NCBI RefSeq assembly: GCF_000821085.1
Contig: NZ_CCXR01000001.1
Span: 558,001 to 622,000, forward strand
Length of the DNA: 64,000 bases
Direction of reading: 5' to 3'
DNA from: Bacillus sp. B-jedd
GTDB lineage: Bacteria > Bacillota > Bacilli > Bacillales > Cytobacillaceae
Positions 1 to 7,369 of this stretch are shown here, piece by piece (position 1 is the first letter of the stretch; the number at the start of each line of letters is the position of its first letter). Made by a program: the position numbers and the translations under genes. Under the pieces are notes generated by a model, which worked only from the letters and a program-made list of their open reading frames with translations, did no database searches and was not told the origin of the DNA.

Positions 1-2
1 TC

Positions 3-599
3 CGTCTGGGAGAATGGGAAGAAGTTTATGAAGGTGTCATGGAATTGATCCAGCGCTATGAGAACGAATCGGCGGATCTTTTGCAGACACAGCAGCGTTT
101 GCTGGAGCTTCTGTGGGTTACGGCTAGGATTATGAGCGAAATCGGCGTTGAAACAGAAACGCCGCTTTACTCTTTGCAAGCCCAGGATTACCGCCAGCTC
201 CGTGCGGAGACCGGATTCCTGCTCGACCGGATGAAGCATTCCTATAATGAACATTACAGCCTGATGGAAGCGGATACGATCCAGAGGATCAAACAGTATA
301 TCATCAACCATTCCCATGAGGATATTTCGCTTGAGGCACTGGGGAACAAGGTCGGTTTAAGCCCGATTTACATTAGTAAAATGTTCAAGGAGAAGCTTGG
401 GGTCAATTATATCGACTTTTTAACCGAATGCCGGATTGAAAAGGCCAAAAAGCTGATGGCCGACCCGGAGAAAAGCCTGAAGGAAATCAGTATCGATGTC
501 GGCTACCATGAGCCGAATTATTTCAGCAAGGTGTTTAAAAAAATGAGCGGCCTTTCCCCAACGGAATATCGAAGGACGCTTCTTGGCAAAAAGGGATGA
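3..599 (+). CDS. AraC-type response regulator, C-terminal part (5' end outside window)
   Basis: The reading frame is open to the left edge, so the start and probably the receiver domain lie outside the window. The visible part ends in a two-helix AraC/YesN DNA-binding domain over about the last 100 residues, with the motifs LGNKVGLSPIYISKMFKEKLG and DVGYHEPNYFSKVFKK. Such regulators are activated by a YesM- or LytS-type membrane kinase and usually control carbohydrate uptake. The next gene encodes a xylose-type binding protein and starts about 20 bp downstream, so a xylose-sensing two-component system is the best guess. The DNA-binding class is clear; the ligand is inferred from the neighbour. 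Confidence 0.85.
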   Translation, partial: RLGEWEEVYEGVMELIQRYENESADLLQTQQRLLELLWVTARIMSEIGVETETPLYSLQAQDYRQLRAETGFLLDRMKHSYNEHYSLMEADTIQRIKQYIINHSHEDISLEALGNKVGLSPIYISKMFKEKLGVNYIDFLTECRIEKAKKLMADPEKSLKEISIDVGYHEPNYFSKVFKKMSGLSPTEYRRTLLGKKG

Positions 600-618
600 C
601 ACGGAAGGAGAGACGCCG

Positions 619-1704
619 ATGGGAAGGGCAAGAATTCGAATGGGGCTTGTTCTGCTTGCGTTCATCTTTACTTTTGCCGGGACGGGGTGCGAGGAAAAAG
701 AAGCGCGCAAAGCGGCTGGCCCGCAGCCAAGCACTTCACCGACCGGAAACTCCGGCGGGAAGGCTTTTGCAGAAGAAAAGCTAAAAATCGGATTTTCGAT
801 GGACACGTTATTGGAGGAACGCTGGCTGAAGGACAGAGATTTATTTAAAGAGTCGGTCGAGGCGTTAGGTGCCGAGGTAGAAATTCTTGCGGCGAACGGG
901 GATGATTCGCTCCAGATTGCCCAGGCTGAAACGCTGATCAGCCAGGGAGTCGATTTGCTCGTCATCGTCCCGCATAATGCCGAAGCTACCGCGGCAATTG
1001 TGAATAAAGCGCATAAAGCCGGGATTAAAGTAATCGCGTATGACCGGCTTGTAAAGAATGCCGAAATCGATCTATACGTTTCCTTCGATAATGAGCAGGT
1101 GGGCGAGCTCCAAGCCCAGGCGGTGACAAAGCTCGTTCCAAAAGGAAAATATGTTTATATTGGCGGGGCAAGTACCGATAATAATGCCCATTTATTCAAG
1201 AAAGGCGTTTTTAACATTCTCCAGCCGCTCATTGATAAGGGAGATATAACAATCGTTTTCGACCAGTGGAGCAAGGATTGGAAACCCGCCAATGCGCAGG
1301 CCAACATGGAAGCAGCTCTGAAAGCGAATAACAATCAAATTGACGCGGTCATCGCGGCGAACGACGCGACCGCGGGCGGTGTCATCGCGGCCCTAGAAGC
1401 CCAGGGGCTGGCCGGGAAAATCCCGGTCGCCGGACAGGACGCCGAACTCGCCGGAGTCCAGCGCATCGTCGACGGCACCCAAACCATGACCGTCTACAAA
1501 CCGATCAAACAATTAAGTGAAAAAGTCGCCCAGCTCGCCGTCACCATGGCCAAAGGACAGCCAATCCAAACTAGTAAAAAAATCAACAACGGCAAAACCG
1601 AAATCCCCTCTGTCCTCCTCCCGCCCATCGCCGTCGACAACACCAACATAGACCAAACCATCATCGCCGACCGCTTCCACACTAGAGAAGAAGTGTACAG
1701 ATGA
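619..1704 (+). CDS. XylF-like sugar-binding lipoprotein
   Basis: 361 residues: an N-terminal hydrophobic segment ending at a likely lipidated Cys24, then a periplasmic-binding-protein type I fold (KIGFSMDTLLEERW, VIVPHNAEA, AVIAANDATAGG, PVAGQDAEL) closely resembling D-xylose-binding XylF. The ATG at 619 is chosen because AAGGAGAG lies 7-8 bp upstream; an earlier in-frame start at 583 overlaps the previous gene and lacks a good site. No xylG or xylH follows. In clostridia an XylF paralogue (XylFII) works as the extracellular sensor of a LytS/YesN two-component system, and this gene's place behind a YesN-type regulator fits that role. Binding for a transporter encoded elsewhere is the alternative. 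Confidence 0.85.
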   Translation: MGRARIRMGLVLLAFIFTFAGTGCEEKEARKAAGPQPSTSPTGNSGGKAFAEEKLKIGFSMDTLLEERWLKDRDLFKESVEALGAEVEILAANGDDSLQIAQAETLISQGVDLLVIVPHNAEATAAIVNKAHKAGIKVIAYDRLVKNAEIDLYVSFDNEQVGELQAQAVTKLVPKGKYVYIGGASTDNNAHLFKKGVFNILQPLIDKGDITIVFDQWSKDWKPANAQANMEAALKANNNQIDAVIAANDATAGGVIAALEAQGLAGKIPVAGQDAELAGVQRIVDGTQTMTVYKPIKQLSEKVAQLAVTMAKGQPIQTSKKINNGKTEIPSVLLPPIAVDNTNIDQTIIADRFHTREEVYR

Positions 1705-1919
1705 AGTAAGGGCAGAGGAGGCGGCGTACGCTCCTGCTGAAACAGGGGGCCGATGCTGGAAAGTAACAAATCCTGTCGAAGAGGGGGCCGCTGCTGCTGC
1801 TTCGTTCGATAGGCAAAAGAAGCAGGGGCCGGTTTCGGTGCATCGTTCGAAAGTTGAAAGAAGCACTGAAATCGTCCCCTGATTTATTCTTTTTAAAGTT
1901 GAATTTTCTAAATTCAGTC

Positions 1920-1966
1920 TTTACGAGAGGAATTCCACTTTGTTATAATTAGTGTAAAATTACACT
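1920..1966 (+). promoter_or_regulatory. SigA-type promoter with 16-bp palindromic operator
   Basis: TTTACG (1920-1925) and TATAAT (1944-1949) are separated by 18 bp. A perfect 16-bp palindrome, AGTGTAAAATTACACT, occupies 1951-1966 right after the -10 box, where a repressor would block initiation. It precedes the small membrane-protein gene starting at 1985. The regulator is not identifiable from the window. Confidence 0.5.
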
Positions 1967-1984
1967 ATAAAGGGTGGGTTTATT

Positions 1985-2278
1985 TTGCGACGGGATGGTT
2001 TTCTGCCAGTGAGCTCTTTTTTATTGGCGATTATTGGGTTTGTTTTCAGCATGATGTTTCAATCAATGGCGTATTGGGGACCGGGAGGGGAGTTTACATG
2101 GACCGGCTTCTGGATAGGAGCCTTCTTTTCCTATCTATGCTGCCTGCTCGCCATCATTTTCATGTTGATCAACAAGAAAAGTAATCATCCAATTCTCGTG
2201 ACGATTAGTATCTTGCTTATTATCGGAACATTACTCTGGACCACTTTCATTATCATTGCCTGGCAATCGGGAATGTAG
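1985..2278 (+). CDS. Small membrane protein, three predicted TM segments
   Basis: 97 residues with three hydrophobic stretches (about 9-30, 43-62 and 70-92), so probably an integral membrane protein. It starts at TTG, with AAAGGGTGGG upstream at a usable distance. A promoter with a palindromic operator sits immediately upstream (1920-1966). The next gene, a one-TM protein, follows in 35 bp and may be co-transcribed. I do not recognise the family. Confidence 0.6.
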   Translation: MRRDGFLPVSSFLLAIIGFVFSMMFQSMAYWGPGGEFTWTGFWIGAFFSYLCCLLAIIFMLINKKSNHPILVTISILLIIGTLLWTTFIIIAWQSGM

Positions 2279-2313
2279 GTTGCCGGTTTTATCACCAAAA
2301 TATGGGGTGCATA

Positions 2314-2781
2314 ATGAGGAATAAAAAATTCAGATTCGCTTTAATCGGAGTGGGAGTACTCCTTATTTTCCTTTCGGTCATGATCATTAATGACCACCGC
2401 GAAAGAAATCTCGGGGATTTAGTCAAATACAAGCAAGGGGATTTTCTCATGCTGGGTTTTACTCAGGGTGGAATTCCGGAGGGGAAGGCATTCAGCTGGA
2501 ATAATAAAGATGAGGAACCGGCGGATGAGTTGATAGAGTTTTTGAGCAAGTACCATGTAAAAAGAATAAGCAAGGATGAGTACCCTGTTTATTTCGGCAG
2601 TGACATTGATATGTTTCATTTTACCATCACACATCGGAACGCAAATCCTGTCATCATGGATGTACTTGAGGACAAAGTTCATTTTTATGTTGGGGACTAT
2701 TATGAGGTTTTAAACGGCCCGATTGATATGGAGTGGGTGGCTAAATATAATGAAAAATACCTGAATCAGTACAAGGAGTAA
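2314..2781 (+). CDS. Membrane-anchored protein of unknown function
   Basis: 155 residues: a short basic N-terminus, one TM segment (about residues 7-25), then a soluble mixed alpha/beta domain of roughly 125 residues, probably extracellular. The ATG at 2314 is preferred over an in-frame ATG at 2302 because GGGGTG at 2304-2309 can serve as its binding site. No known motif was recognised. It lies 35 bp after another small membrane-protein gene and 40 bp before an acetyltransferase gene, so the three may form one transcript. Confidence 0.6.
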   Translation: MRNKKFRFALIGVGVLLIFLSVMIINDHRERNLGDLVKYKQGDFLMLGFTQGGIPEGKAFSWNNKDEEPADELIEFLSKYHVKRISKDEYPVYFGSDIDMFHFTITHRNANPVIMDVLEDKVHFYVGDYYEVLNGPIDMEWVAKYNEKYLNQYKE

Positions 2782-2821
2782 TACCTGTCCTAAACTATTT
2801 TTGTAAAAGGCGGTCGTTCAC

Positions 2822-3256
2822 TTGAGCAATACAATCATTAAGGAATTACAAACGAAACCGGAAATTGCCTCAGCTTATCCGGTCATGTGCCAGCTCCGCA
2901 CACATCTTGACGAAATGACTTACCTCGAATTAGTCAGTGAAGCACAGGAAAAAGAAGGCTATAAAATGTTTGCCCTATATGAGGGAGAGGAGATTGCGGC
3001 GGTCATCGGCTTTCAGCCAATGGTTACACTGTATTACGGGAGATTCCTCTGGGTCTGTGACCTCGTAACAGATAGCCGAAAACGGTCCAACGGGCACGGC
3101 GAAACACTTCTCTCATACATCCACCAATGGGCAAAACAACACAATTATCCATCCATCGCCCTTTCATCCGGACTCCAAAGACAAAACGCCCACAAATTCT
3201 ACCAGAATAAAATGAACTACAACAAAACAAGCTACGTCTTCAAAAAAGACTTATAA
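2822..3256 (+). CDS. GNAT-family N-acetyltransferase
   Basis: 144 residues covering one GNAT domain. The acetyl-CoA-binding region reads WVCDLVTDSRKRSNGHGETLL (about residues 78-98), the variant of motif A in which the usual Q/RxxGxG/A becomes RxxGHG. The C-terminal ALSSGLQRQNAHKFYQNKMN matches the final strand-helix of the fold. It starts at TTG, with AAAGGCGG upstream. The substrate cannot be read from sequence; relatives acetylate small molecules or protein amines in the cytoplasm. It is the last gene of a possible three-gene group. Confidence 0.8.
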   Translation: MSNTIIKELQTKPEIASAYPVMCQLRTHLDEMTYLELVSEAQEKEGYKMFALYEGEEIAAVIGFQPMVTLYYGRFLWVCDLVTDSRKRSNGHGETLLSYIHQWAKQHNYPSIALSSGLQRQNAHKFYQNKMNYNKTSYVFKKDL

Positions 3257-3270
3257 AAGGGGAAGCAAAG

Positions 3271-3305
3271 GGACGGTTCTGCTTCATCATTCGTTTGAAC
3301 CGTCT
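3271..3305. repeat. Short hairpin repeat with GGACGGTTC arms
   Basis: GACGGTTC (3272-3279) and GAACCGTC (3297-3304) form an 8-bp perfect stem in the gap between the acetyltransferase gene and the next gene. From memory, hairpins with GGGACGGTTC arms recur between genes in many Bacillus genomes. There is no U-tract, so it is not a standard terminator. Confidence 0.5.
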
Positions 3306-3335
3306 CTATTCCACTCAAAGGGGGGACATCCATTA

Positions 3336-3644
3336 GTGAAGGAAATGTTAAGTGGTTTGCTGGTCGAGCCGTGGTGGGTGATTCCGGATGAGATGTCGGA
3401 GGTACTTGAGACGGAGTTGCGAAGGGAGATTTCCCCTGACCACATTTTGCACGGCAAGAAATCTCTGGCGGTGGCGAGAAGAATGGACCGGGATGACGTT
3501 GTTTTTTGGATTGAAGAGCTTGAGAAGTTCGCTGTTGTCCACCTGACCTACGCAAAAGAAACGTCAGGGAATTATCCGCGGACAGAGTTGTTTACCCTTC
3601 ACGAATTAATTAAGTATTGTAAAGACGTTTCTAAATATTATTGA
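3336..3644 (+). CDS. Uncharacterised 102-residue soluble protein
   Basis: The gene starts at GTG, 10 bp after the very strong site AAAGGGGGG, which supports genuine translation. The product is acidic and soluble, with no signal peptide or TM segment. Its middle (EISPDHILHGKKSLAVARRMDRDDVVFW) and C-terminal part look mostly helical. I do not recognise the family. It stands alone between a hairpin repeat and a secreted-protein gene. Confidence 0.55.
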   Translation: MKEMLSGLLVEPWWVIPDEMSEVLETELRREISPDHILHGKKSLAVARRMDRDDVVFWIEELEKFAVVHLTYAKETSGNYPRTELFTLHELIKYCKDVSKYY

Positions 3645-3690
3645 AGCCGCTGGAAAACCTAACAACAATATAAAATGTTAGGGTGATCCA

Positions 3691-4137
3691 ATGAAGCGGT
3701 TGCTGATAATCCTCGTTTCTTCTTATTTTCTGTTCATTCCTCCAGATAGTACGGAGGCGGCTGTCCAGGCTTGCAGTATGGTTTTAGAGCCGCTTGATAA
3801 GTCACTCATTAACGTTAAGGGGGCGGCATTGGTCTATCAAGTCCAACTGCGGCCGCCAAGCTCTCCTAGAACGAATATTAGTATTGTTGCCGCCCATCTT
3901 CCCGAACCATCCACGTTAGGTAATTATGATACTTATGAAGGATTTGCTGCTATTCCTGATGTCATTAGCTGGCGGTTTCCGCTGACTCCCGATCAGGAAA
4001 AGGAGCTGTGGGCAGGAAAATTCGACGAAATCACTGCCAAGTTGAAAAATGCGGAAATCGAAGTCCGCCTCTCGAATTCCAAGACGGGAAAGCTTGGCCC
4101 CGTAATCTTGAAAAACGGGATTAGAAAATGTAAATGA
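3691..4137 (+). CDS. Secreted protein of unknown function
   Basis: 148 residues. The first 23 or so are a classical signal peptide (KR, a hydrophobic core LLIILVSSYFLFI, and a plausible cleavage near TEA-AV). The mature part has two cysteines, near each end, and looks rich in beta strands, with no recognised domain. GTTAGGGTGA precedes the ATG. A hairpin with a U-run follows the stop codon, so it is probably monocistronic. Confidence 0.6.
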   Translation: MKRLLIILVSSYFLFIPPDSTEAAVQACSMVLEPLDKSLINVKGAALVYQVQLRPPSSPRTNISIVAAHLPEPSTLGNYDTYEGFAAIPDVISWRFPLTPDQEKELWAGKFDEITAKLKNAEIEVRLSNSKTGKLGPVILKNGIRKCK

Positions 4138-4141
4138 GGAT

Positions 4142-4166
4142 GGCGGCGTTCTGGTCCGCCTTTTTT
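4142..4166 (+). terminator. Rho-independent terminator
   Basis: GGCGG (4142-4146) pairs with CCGCC (4156-4160) and is followed by six T residues. It lies just after the stop codon of the secreted-protein gene. Confidence 0.7.
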
Positions 4167-4207
4167 AATTTGGATTACAGTGTTCCCGATTTCCAATGTT
4201 TCCCCAG

Positions 4208-4246
4208 CCCGCTTTTAGGAAACATTAACAGAAATAGGAAAGCGGG
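4208..4246 (+). promoter_or_regulatory. Inverted repeat immediately upstream of tspO
   Basis: CCCGCTTT (4208-4215) and AAAGCGGG (4239-4246) form a perfect 8-bp inverted repeat with a 23-nt loop. It ends 8 bp before the start codon, so in RNA it would crowd the ribosome binding region. It could be a repressor operator or an RNA hairpin affecting translation. Confidence 0.4.
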
Positions 4247-4253
4247 TGAAGGA

Positions 4254-4754
4254 ATGAATATTTTCGAAGTTAACGGAAGACTCGATAAAGCAAAACTGGC
4301 AAAAGCAGTCCTCATTCCCGTAGTCGGCGGAATGGTGACCGGAATAATTGCAACGAGAAATGCAAAAAAAGTATACAGAAACCTGAAAAAACCGGACTTT
4401 TCCCCACCTTCATGGGTATTTCCGACTGTCTGGACAGGCTTGTATACCATGATGGGCATTGCAAATTATAGGGTTTCCATGAAAAAGAAGCCAACCAAGA
4501 CCACTAACGCCCTTTACGACGTCCAACTCGGACTGAACTTTCTATGGTCATTCCTGTTTTTCAGATGGGGCCTGCGCGGAACGGCATTCACCGAAATTGC
4601 CACTCTTCTCACTACCATTACTTTAACAACCTATAAATTTTACCAAAGGGACAAAACCGCTGGCGGCCTCATGGTTCCCTATATTATATGGGTCGCCTAC
4701 GCCATGAAACTCAACCACAGCATCTGGCAGCTCAACAAAACCGAGGGGGCTTAG
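4254..4754 (+). CDS. tspO: TspO/MBR family membrane protein
   Basis: 166 residues with the five-TM layout of TspO, the tryptophan-rich sensory protein related to the mitochondrial translocator protein. The diagnostic segment KKPDFSPPSWVFPTVWTGLY is present, as are LGLNFLWSFLFFRWG and the C-terminal WVAYAMKLNHSIWQLN. TspO proteins bind porphyrins and related ligands in the membrane and are linked to tetrapyrrole and stress responses. The ATG at 4254 is chosen because it gives the usual N-terminus; the frame is open further upstream, but that part overlaps the preceding terminator. An inverted repeat lies just upstream. Confidence 0.85.
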   Translation: MNIFEVNGRLDKAKLAKAVLIPVVGGMVTGIIATRNAKKVYRNLKKPDFSPPSWVFPTVWTGLYTMMGIANYRVSMKKKPTKTTNALYDVQLGLNFLWSFLFFRWGLRGTAFTEIATLLTTITLTTYKFYQRDKTAGGLMVPYIIWVAYAMKLNHSIWQLNKTEGA

Positions 4755-4804
4755 TTAGGCAGGATGCCGATTATCTTGTTCGCTGTCCGGTTTAGTTTTA
4801 ATTT

Positions 4805-5417
4805 GGGACAGCCTGGCGCTCTATATCTTGTCATCAGTCCCAATGAGGATAAGATTGGGACAGTGGGAAGCCGTTTATCCGGTTAGCTGTCCCAATGAGG
4901 ATGAGATTGGGACAGTGGGAAGCCGGTTATCTTGTTAACTGTCCAAATGAGGTAAAGATTGGGACAGTGAGATGCCGTTTATCCGGTCAGCTGTCCCAAT
5001 GAGGATAAGATTGGGACAGTGGGAAGCCGTTTATCCGGTCCGCTGTCCCAATGAGGATGAGATTAGGACAGTGGGAAGCCGTTTATCTTGTTAGCTGTCC
5101 CAATGAGGTAAAGATTGGGACAGTGGGAAGCCGTTTATCCGGTCAGCTGTCCCAATGAGGATGAGATTGGGACAGTGGGAAGCCGTTTATCTTGTTAGCT
5201 GTCCCAATGAGGATGAGATTGGGACAGTGGGAAGCCGTTTATCTTGTTAGCTGTCCCAATGAGGATGAGATTGGGATAGTGGGAAGCCGTTTATCTTATC
5301 AGCTGTCCCAATGAGGATGAGATTAGGACAGTCGAAAGCCGTTTATCTTGTTAGCTGTCCCAATGAGGTAAAGATTGGGACAGTGGGAAGCCGTTTATCT
5401 TGTCATCTGTCCCAAGA
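4805..5417. repeat. Tandem array 1: about 12 copies of a 52-bp hairpin unit
   Basis: Units start at 4805, 4857, 4909, 4961, 5013, 5065, 5117, 5169, 5221, 5273, 5325 and 5377, a strict 52-bp period; the last unit is partial and the first degenerate. Across each unit junction, arms CTGTCCCAAT and ATTGGGACAG (10 bp, perfect in most copies) flank a 9-nt loop such as GAGGATGAG. The stretch between hairpins contains GGAAGCCGTTTATC. Copies differ by only a few substitutions (GAGGATGAG, GAGGATAAG or GAGGTAAAG; TTGTTAG or CCGGTCAG). The array fills the gap between tspO and the PyrR leader. It is not a CRISPR, because the whole unit repeats. Confidence 0.95.
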
Positions 5418-5460
5418 TAAAAAAAGCCGCTTACAATGAAACACTTCCAATTTATAACCA

Positions 5461-5489
5461 TTGATTGGCGGTTTTGTGTGTGGTAGTAT
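5461..5489 (+). promoter_or_regulatory. Promoter of the PyrR leader
   Basis: TTGATT (5461-5466) and TAGTAT (5484-5489) are separated by 17 bp and lie about 20 bp upstream of the first PyrR-binding hairpin. Confidence 0.5.
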
Positions 5490-5511
5490 ATTTTTCGATA
5501 ATAGAATATTT

Positions 5512-5620
5512 CCTTTAAGTTCGGTCCAGGAGAGGCTGAAAAGGGCGAGTGGATAATGTGTGTTTTTTATCTATGTTGATTCATGCCCTTTTGTCCTCGG
5601 CGGACGGAAGGGCATTTTTA
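5512..5620 (+). promoter_or_regulatory. PyrR-binding attenuator with intrinsic terminator
   Basis: The loop GTCCAGGAGAGGCTG (5524-5538), closed by CCTTT/AAAGG, matches the PyrR-binding consensus UCCAGAGAGGCU. AAAAGGGC (5539-5546) can pair with GCCCTTTT (5585-5592) as an antiterminator. The same downstream segment otherwise forms a terminator: TGCCCTT (5584-5590) with AAGGGCA (5608-5614), inner GTCC/GGAC, followed by TTTTTATTTT. This is the full Bacillus pyr attenuator logic: PyrR-UMP holds the first hairpin, frees the terminator and shuts transcription off. It predicts that the downstream transporter is made when pyrimidines are scarce. Confidence 0.88.
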
Positions 5621-5637
5621 TTTTATGCAATGTGCAA

Positions 5638-5676
5638 CTCTCTTTTAAGGGAAGTCCAGTGAGGCTTACAAAGAGG
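5638..5676 (+). promoter_or_regulatory. Second PyrR-binding hairpin
   Basis: CTCTTT (5640-5645) and AAAGAG (5670-5675) close a hairpin whose loop AGTCCAGTGAGGCTT (5653-5667) again matches the PyrR consensus. No terminator with a U-run follows before the start codon at 5743, only a weak ATGGAG/CTTCCAT hairpin (5677-5697). It may act at translation, or be the remains of a second attenuator. Confidence 0.7.
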
Positions 5677-5742
5677 ATGGAGCGATCCTGCTTCCATTCC
5701 TTAAAAGAACATCAAACCAAGAAAAACAGAGGAGTGGGAAGA

Positions 5743-6966
5743 ATGGATTATCGCAGGAAAACAGTAGTGGCTTCAGTAGCGGGCCTGACATTGGAAGGCA
5801 TGGACATCATGTTTATCTCCTTCGCCATGTCAATGATAGTTTCACATTTTAACATCAGCTTGGCAACTGGCGGCTTAATCTCTTCGATTACTAATATTGG
5901 AATGTTATTGGGCGGAATTATTTTCGGCATTATGGCCGATAAGTTCGGCCGTGTCAAAATATTCACTTATACAATTATCCTGTTTGCAATTGGTACAGCG
6001 TTAACAGGCTTAGCGACAAATATTGAACAGGTATATCTTTTCAGGTTCATTGCCGGCCTAGGCGCGGGCGGAGAATATGGAATCGGGATGGCGCTTGTCG
6101 CCGAAGCATGGCCTAAGAACAAGCAGGGAAGAGCTTCTTCCTATGTAAGCGTCGGCGCCCAGTACGGAGTCATTCTCGCGGCATTGCTCAGCGCCATCAT
6201 CCTTCCGACACTCGGATGGAGGGCATTGTTCTTTGTCGGCGTCCTGCCAGTCATTTTCGCCTTCATTGTAAGAAAGAACCTTGATGAATCGCCTGAATGG
6301 CTTGCTTCCCAGAAAAAGAAAAATGCAGTTAAAGAAGATAAAGGCAAACTTGCACAATTATTTGCAACACCTAGAGTTGCTTTCACGACAATCAGTCTGG
6401 CCCTCATGGCAACCGTCCAAATCGCCGGTTATAACGGCCTGATGATCTGGCTTCCTTCCATGCTGCAAAAATCCCAGGGCCTGTCAGTATCCAGCTCGGC
6501 CCTTTGGACAATCAGTACGGCAGTCGGCATGATTCTTGGCATGCTTGTATTTGGACAATTCATGGATCGCCTTGGCGCGAAAAAAGCTTATGGAATCTTC
6601 CTGCTGGCTTCCGCCGCGGCTGTATTCCTTTACTCGTTCGCAACTGGAAGCGCGGGCGTACTGGTTGGCGGTGCCATAGTCGGATTTTTCTCAAATGGAA
6701 TGTTTGCGGGTTACGGAGCGCTCATCAGCAGCTTCTATCCAGTAAGCATCCGCAGCACCGCAACAAACACAATCTTCAACTTTGGCCGGGCGGTCGGCGG
6801 ATTGTCTCCAATTCTCGTCGGTTATATTTTGCAAAATTATAACATGACAACCGCAATGGTTTACCTGGCGATTCTGTACTGCCTGTCTTTCACCATCATG
6901 CTTACGCTGAAAAACGCGCAATCCAGCCAGCCTGTCATCACCTTGCAGCCTGCTGAAAAATACTAA
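5743..6966 (+). CDS. MFS transporter, AAHS-like, PyrR-controlled
   Basis: 407 residues with twelve TM helices. The MFS signature between TM2 and TM3 reads GIMADKFGRVK (about residues 61-71), and the aromatic-acid/sugar symporter-like motif LFRFIAGLGAGGEYGIG starts near residue 97. The ATG at 5743 follows GAGGAGTGG; the upstream open frame runs through the leader and is not coding. Sequence resemblance is to proton symporters for small organic acids. The double PyrR leader implies a pyrimidine-linked substrate such as orotate, dihydroorotate, uracil or a nucleoside, but the substrate is inferred from regulation only. A terminator follows, so the gene is monocistronic. Confidence 0.85.
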   Translation: MDYRRKTVVASVAGLTLEGMDIMFISFAMSMIVSHFNISLATGGLISSITNIGMLLGGIIFGIMADKFGRVKIFTYTIILFAIGTALTGLATNIEQVYLFRFIAGLGAGGEYGIGMALVAEAWPKNKQGRASSYVSVGAQYGVILAALLSAIILPTLGWRALFFVGVLPVIFAFIVRKNLDESPEWLASQKKKNAVKEDKGKLAQLFATPRVAFTTISLALMATVQIAGYNGLMIWLPSMLQKSQGLSVSSSALWTISTAVGMILGMLVFGQFMDRLGAKKAYGIFLLASAAAVFLYSFATGSAGVLVGGAIVGFFSNGMFAGYGALISSFYPVSIRSTATNTIFNFGRAVGGLSPILVGYILQNYNMTTAMVYLAILYCLSFTIMLTLKNAQSSQPVITLQPAEKY

Positions 6967-6982
6967 TTGGAAACTTAACCTT

Positions 6983-7028
6983 AATCACCGGAGAACTTGC
7001 CCAAGGCATTTTCCCGGTGATTTTTTTT
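6983..7028 (+). terminator. Rho-independent terminator
   Basis: AATCACCGG (6983-6991) pairs with CCGGTGATT (7014-7022) and runs into T residues (7021-7028). It ends the MFS transporter transcript. Confidence 0.85.
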
Positions 7029-7030
7029 GC

Positions 7031-7065
7031 AAAAAAAGAAGCCGGGACATAAATGCCCCAGCTTC
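7031..7065 (-). terminator. Terminator of the small minus-strand gene
   Basis: GAAGCCGGG (7038-7046) and CCCAGCTTC (7057-7065) pair with one mismatch. Seven A residues at 7031-7037 give a U-run on the minus strand. Confidence 0.75.
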
Positions 7066-7083
7066 CGCGAATCAGGAGTGGAA

Positions 7084-7338
7084 TTAGTAGTCGCAATGAT
7101 GTTTGCGGCGTTTGTTGTTGTTGTTCTGCTCTTGTGCACCAGCGACAAGAAGATCCCGAATCAGGCAGCGGCGAACAGCGCGGCAGAATTCACGGCTTTC
7201 GATAAACCCTGTGAATGGAACCCTGAAGTTTTCATTAGAAACGCCGGCAACGTTAGGGTTTTCATTCTCGCCCGCAACGTTATTGTTCTGCCAATTTCCT
7301 CCGTAAAGTCCTTCTACGTCATTGTTGTAGTATCCCAT
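7084..7338 (-). CDS. Small Asn-rich protein, probably sporulation-expressed
   Basis: 84 residues, preceded by the strong site AAAGGGGGGA and followed by its own terminator, so it is very likely real. The N-terminus is rich in Asn, Gly and Tyr (YYNNDVEGLYGGNWQNNN). The centre ESREFCRAVRRCLIRD carries two cysteines, and the end NNNNKRRKHHCDY is basic and His-rich. This composition resembles small spore coat or inter-coat proteins. The promoter at 7370-7396 fits mother-cell sigma factors. I do not recognise a named family; the spore role is an inference. Confidence 0.6.
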   Translation of the reverse strand: MGYYNNDVEGLYGGNWQNNNVAGENENPNVAGVSNENFRVPFTGFIESREFCRAVRRCLIRDLLVAGAQEQNNNNKRRKHHCDY

Positions 7339-7369
7339 TATCTTTCCCCCCTTTCCTCTAGCGATACTG

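Noticed and set aside
4805..5417. CRISPR array
   Set aside because: The complete 52-bp unit is repeated, with no unique spacers, and there are no cas genes. The same holds for the arrays at 21135, 44949 and 48962.
4805..5417. CsrA-binding sponge RNA, because AGGA lies in the hairpin loops of array 1
   Set aside because: Arrays 2, 3 and 4 lack GGA in their loops, so this cannot explain the group.
5560..5742. N-terminal extension of the MFS transporter
   Set aside because: It translates through the PyrR attenuator and terminator, and the site GAGGAGTGG marks 5743 as the start.
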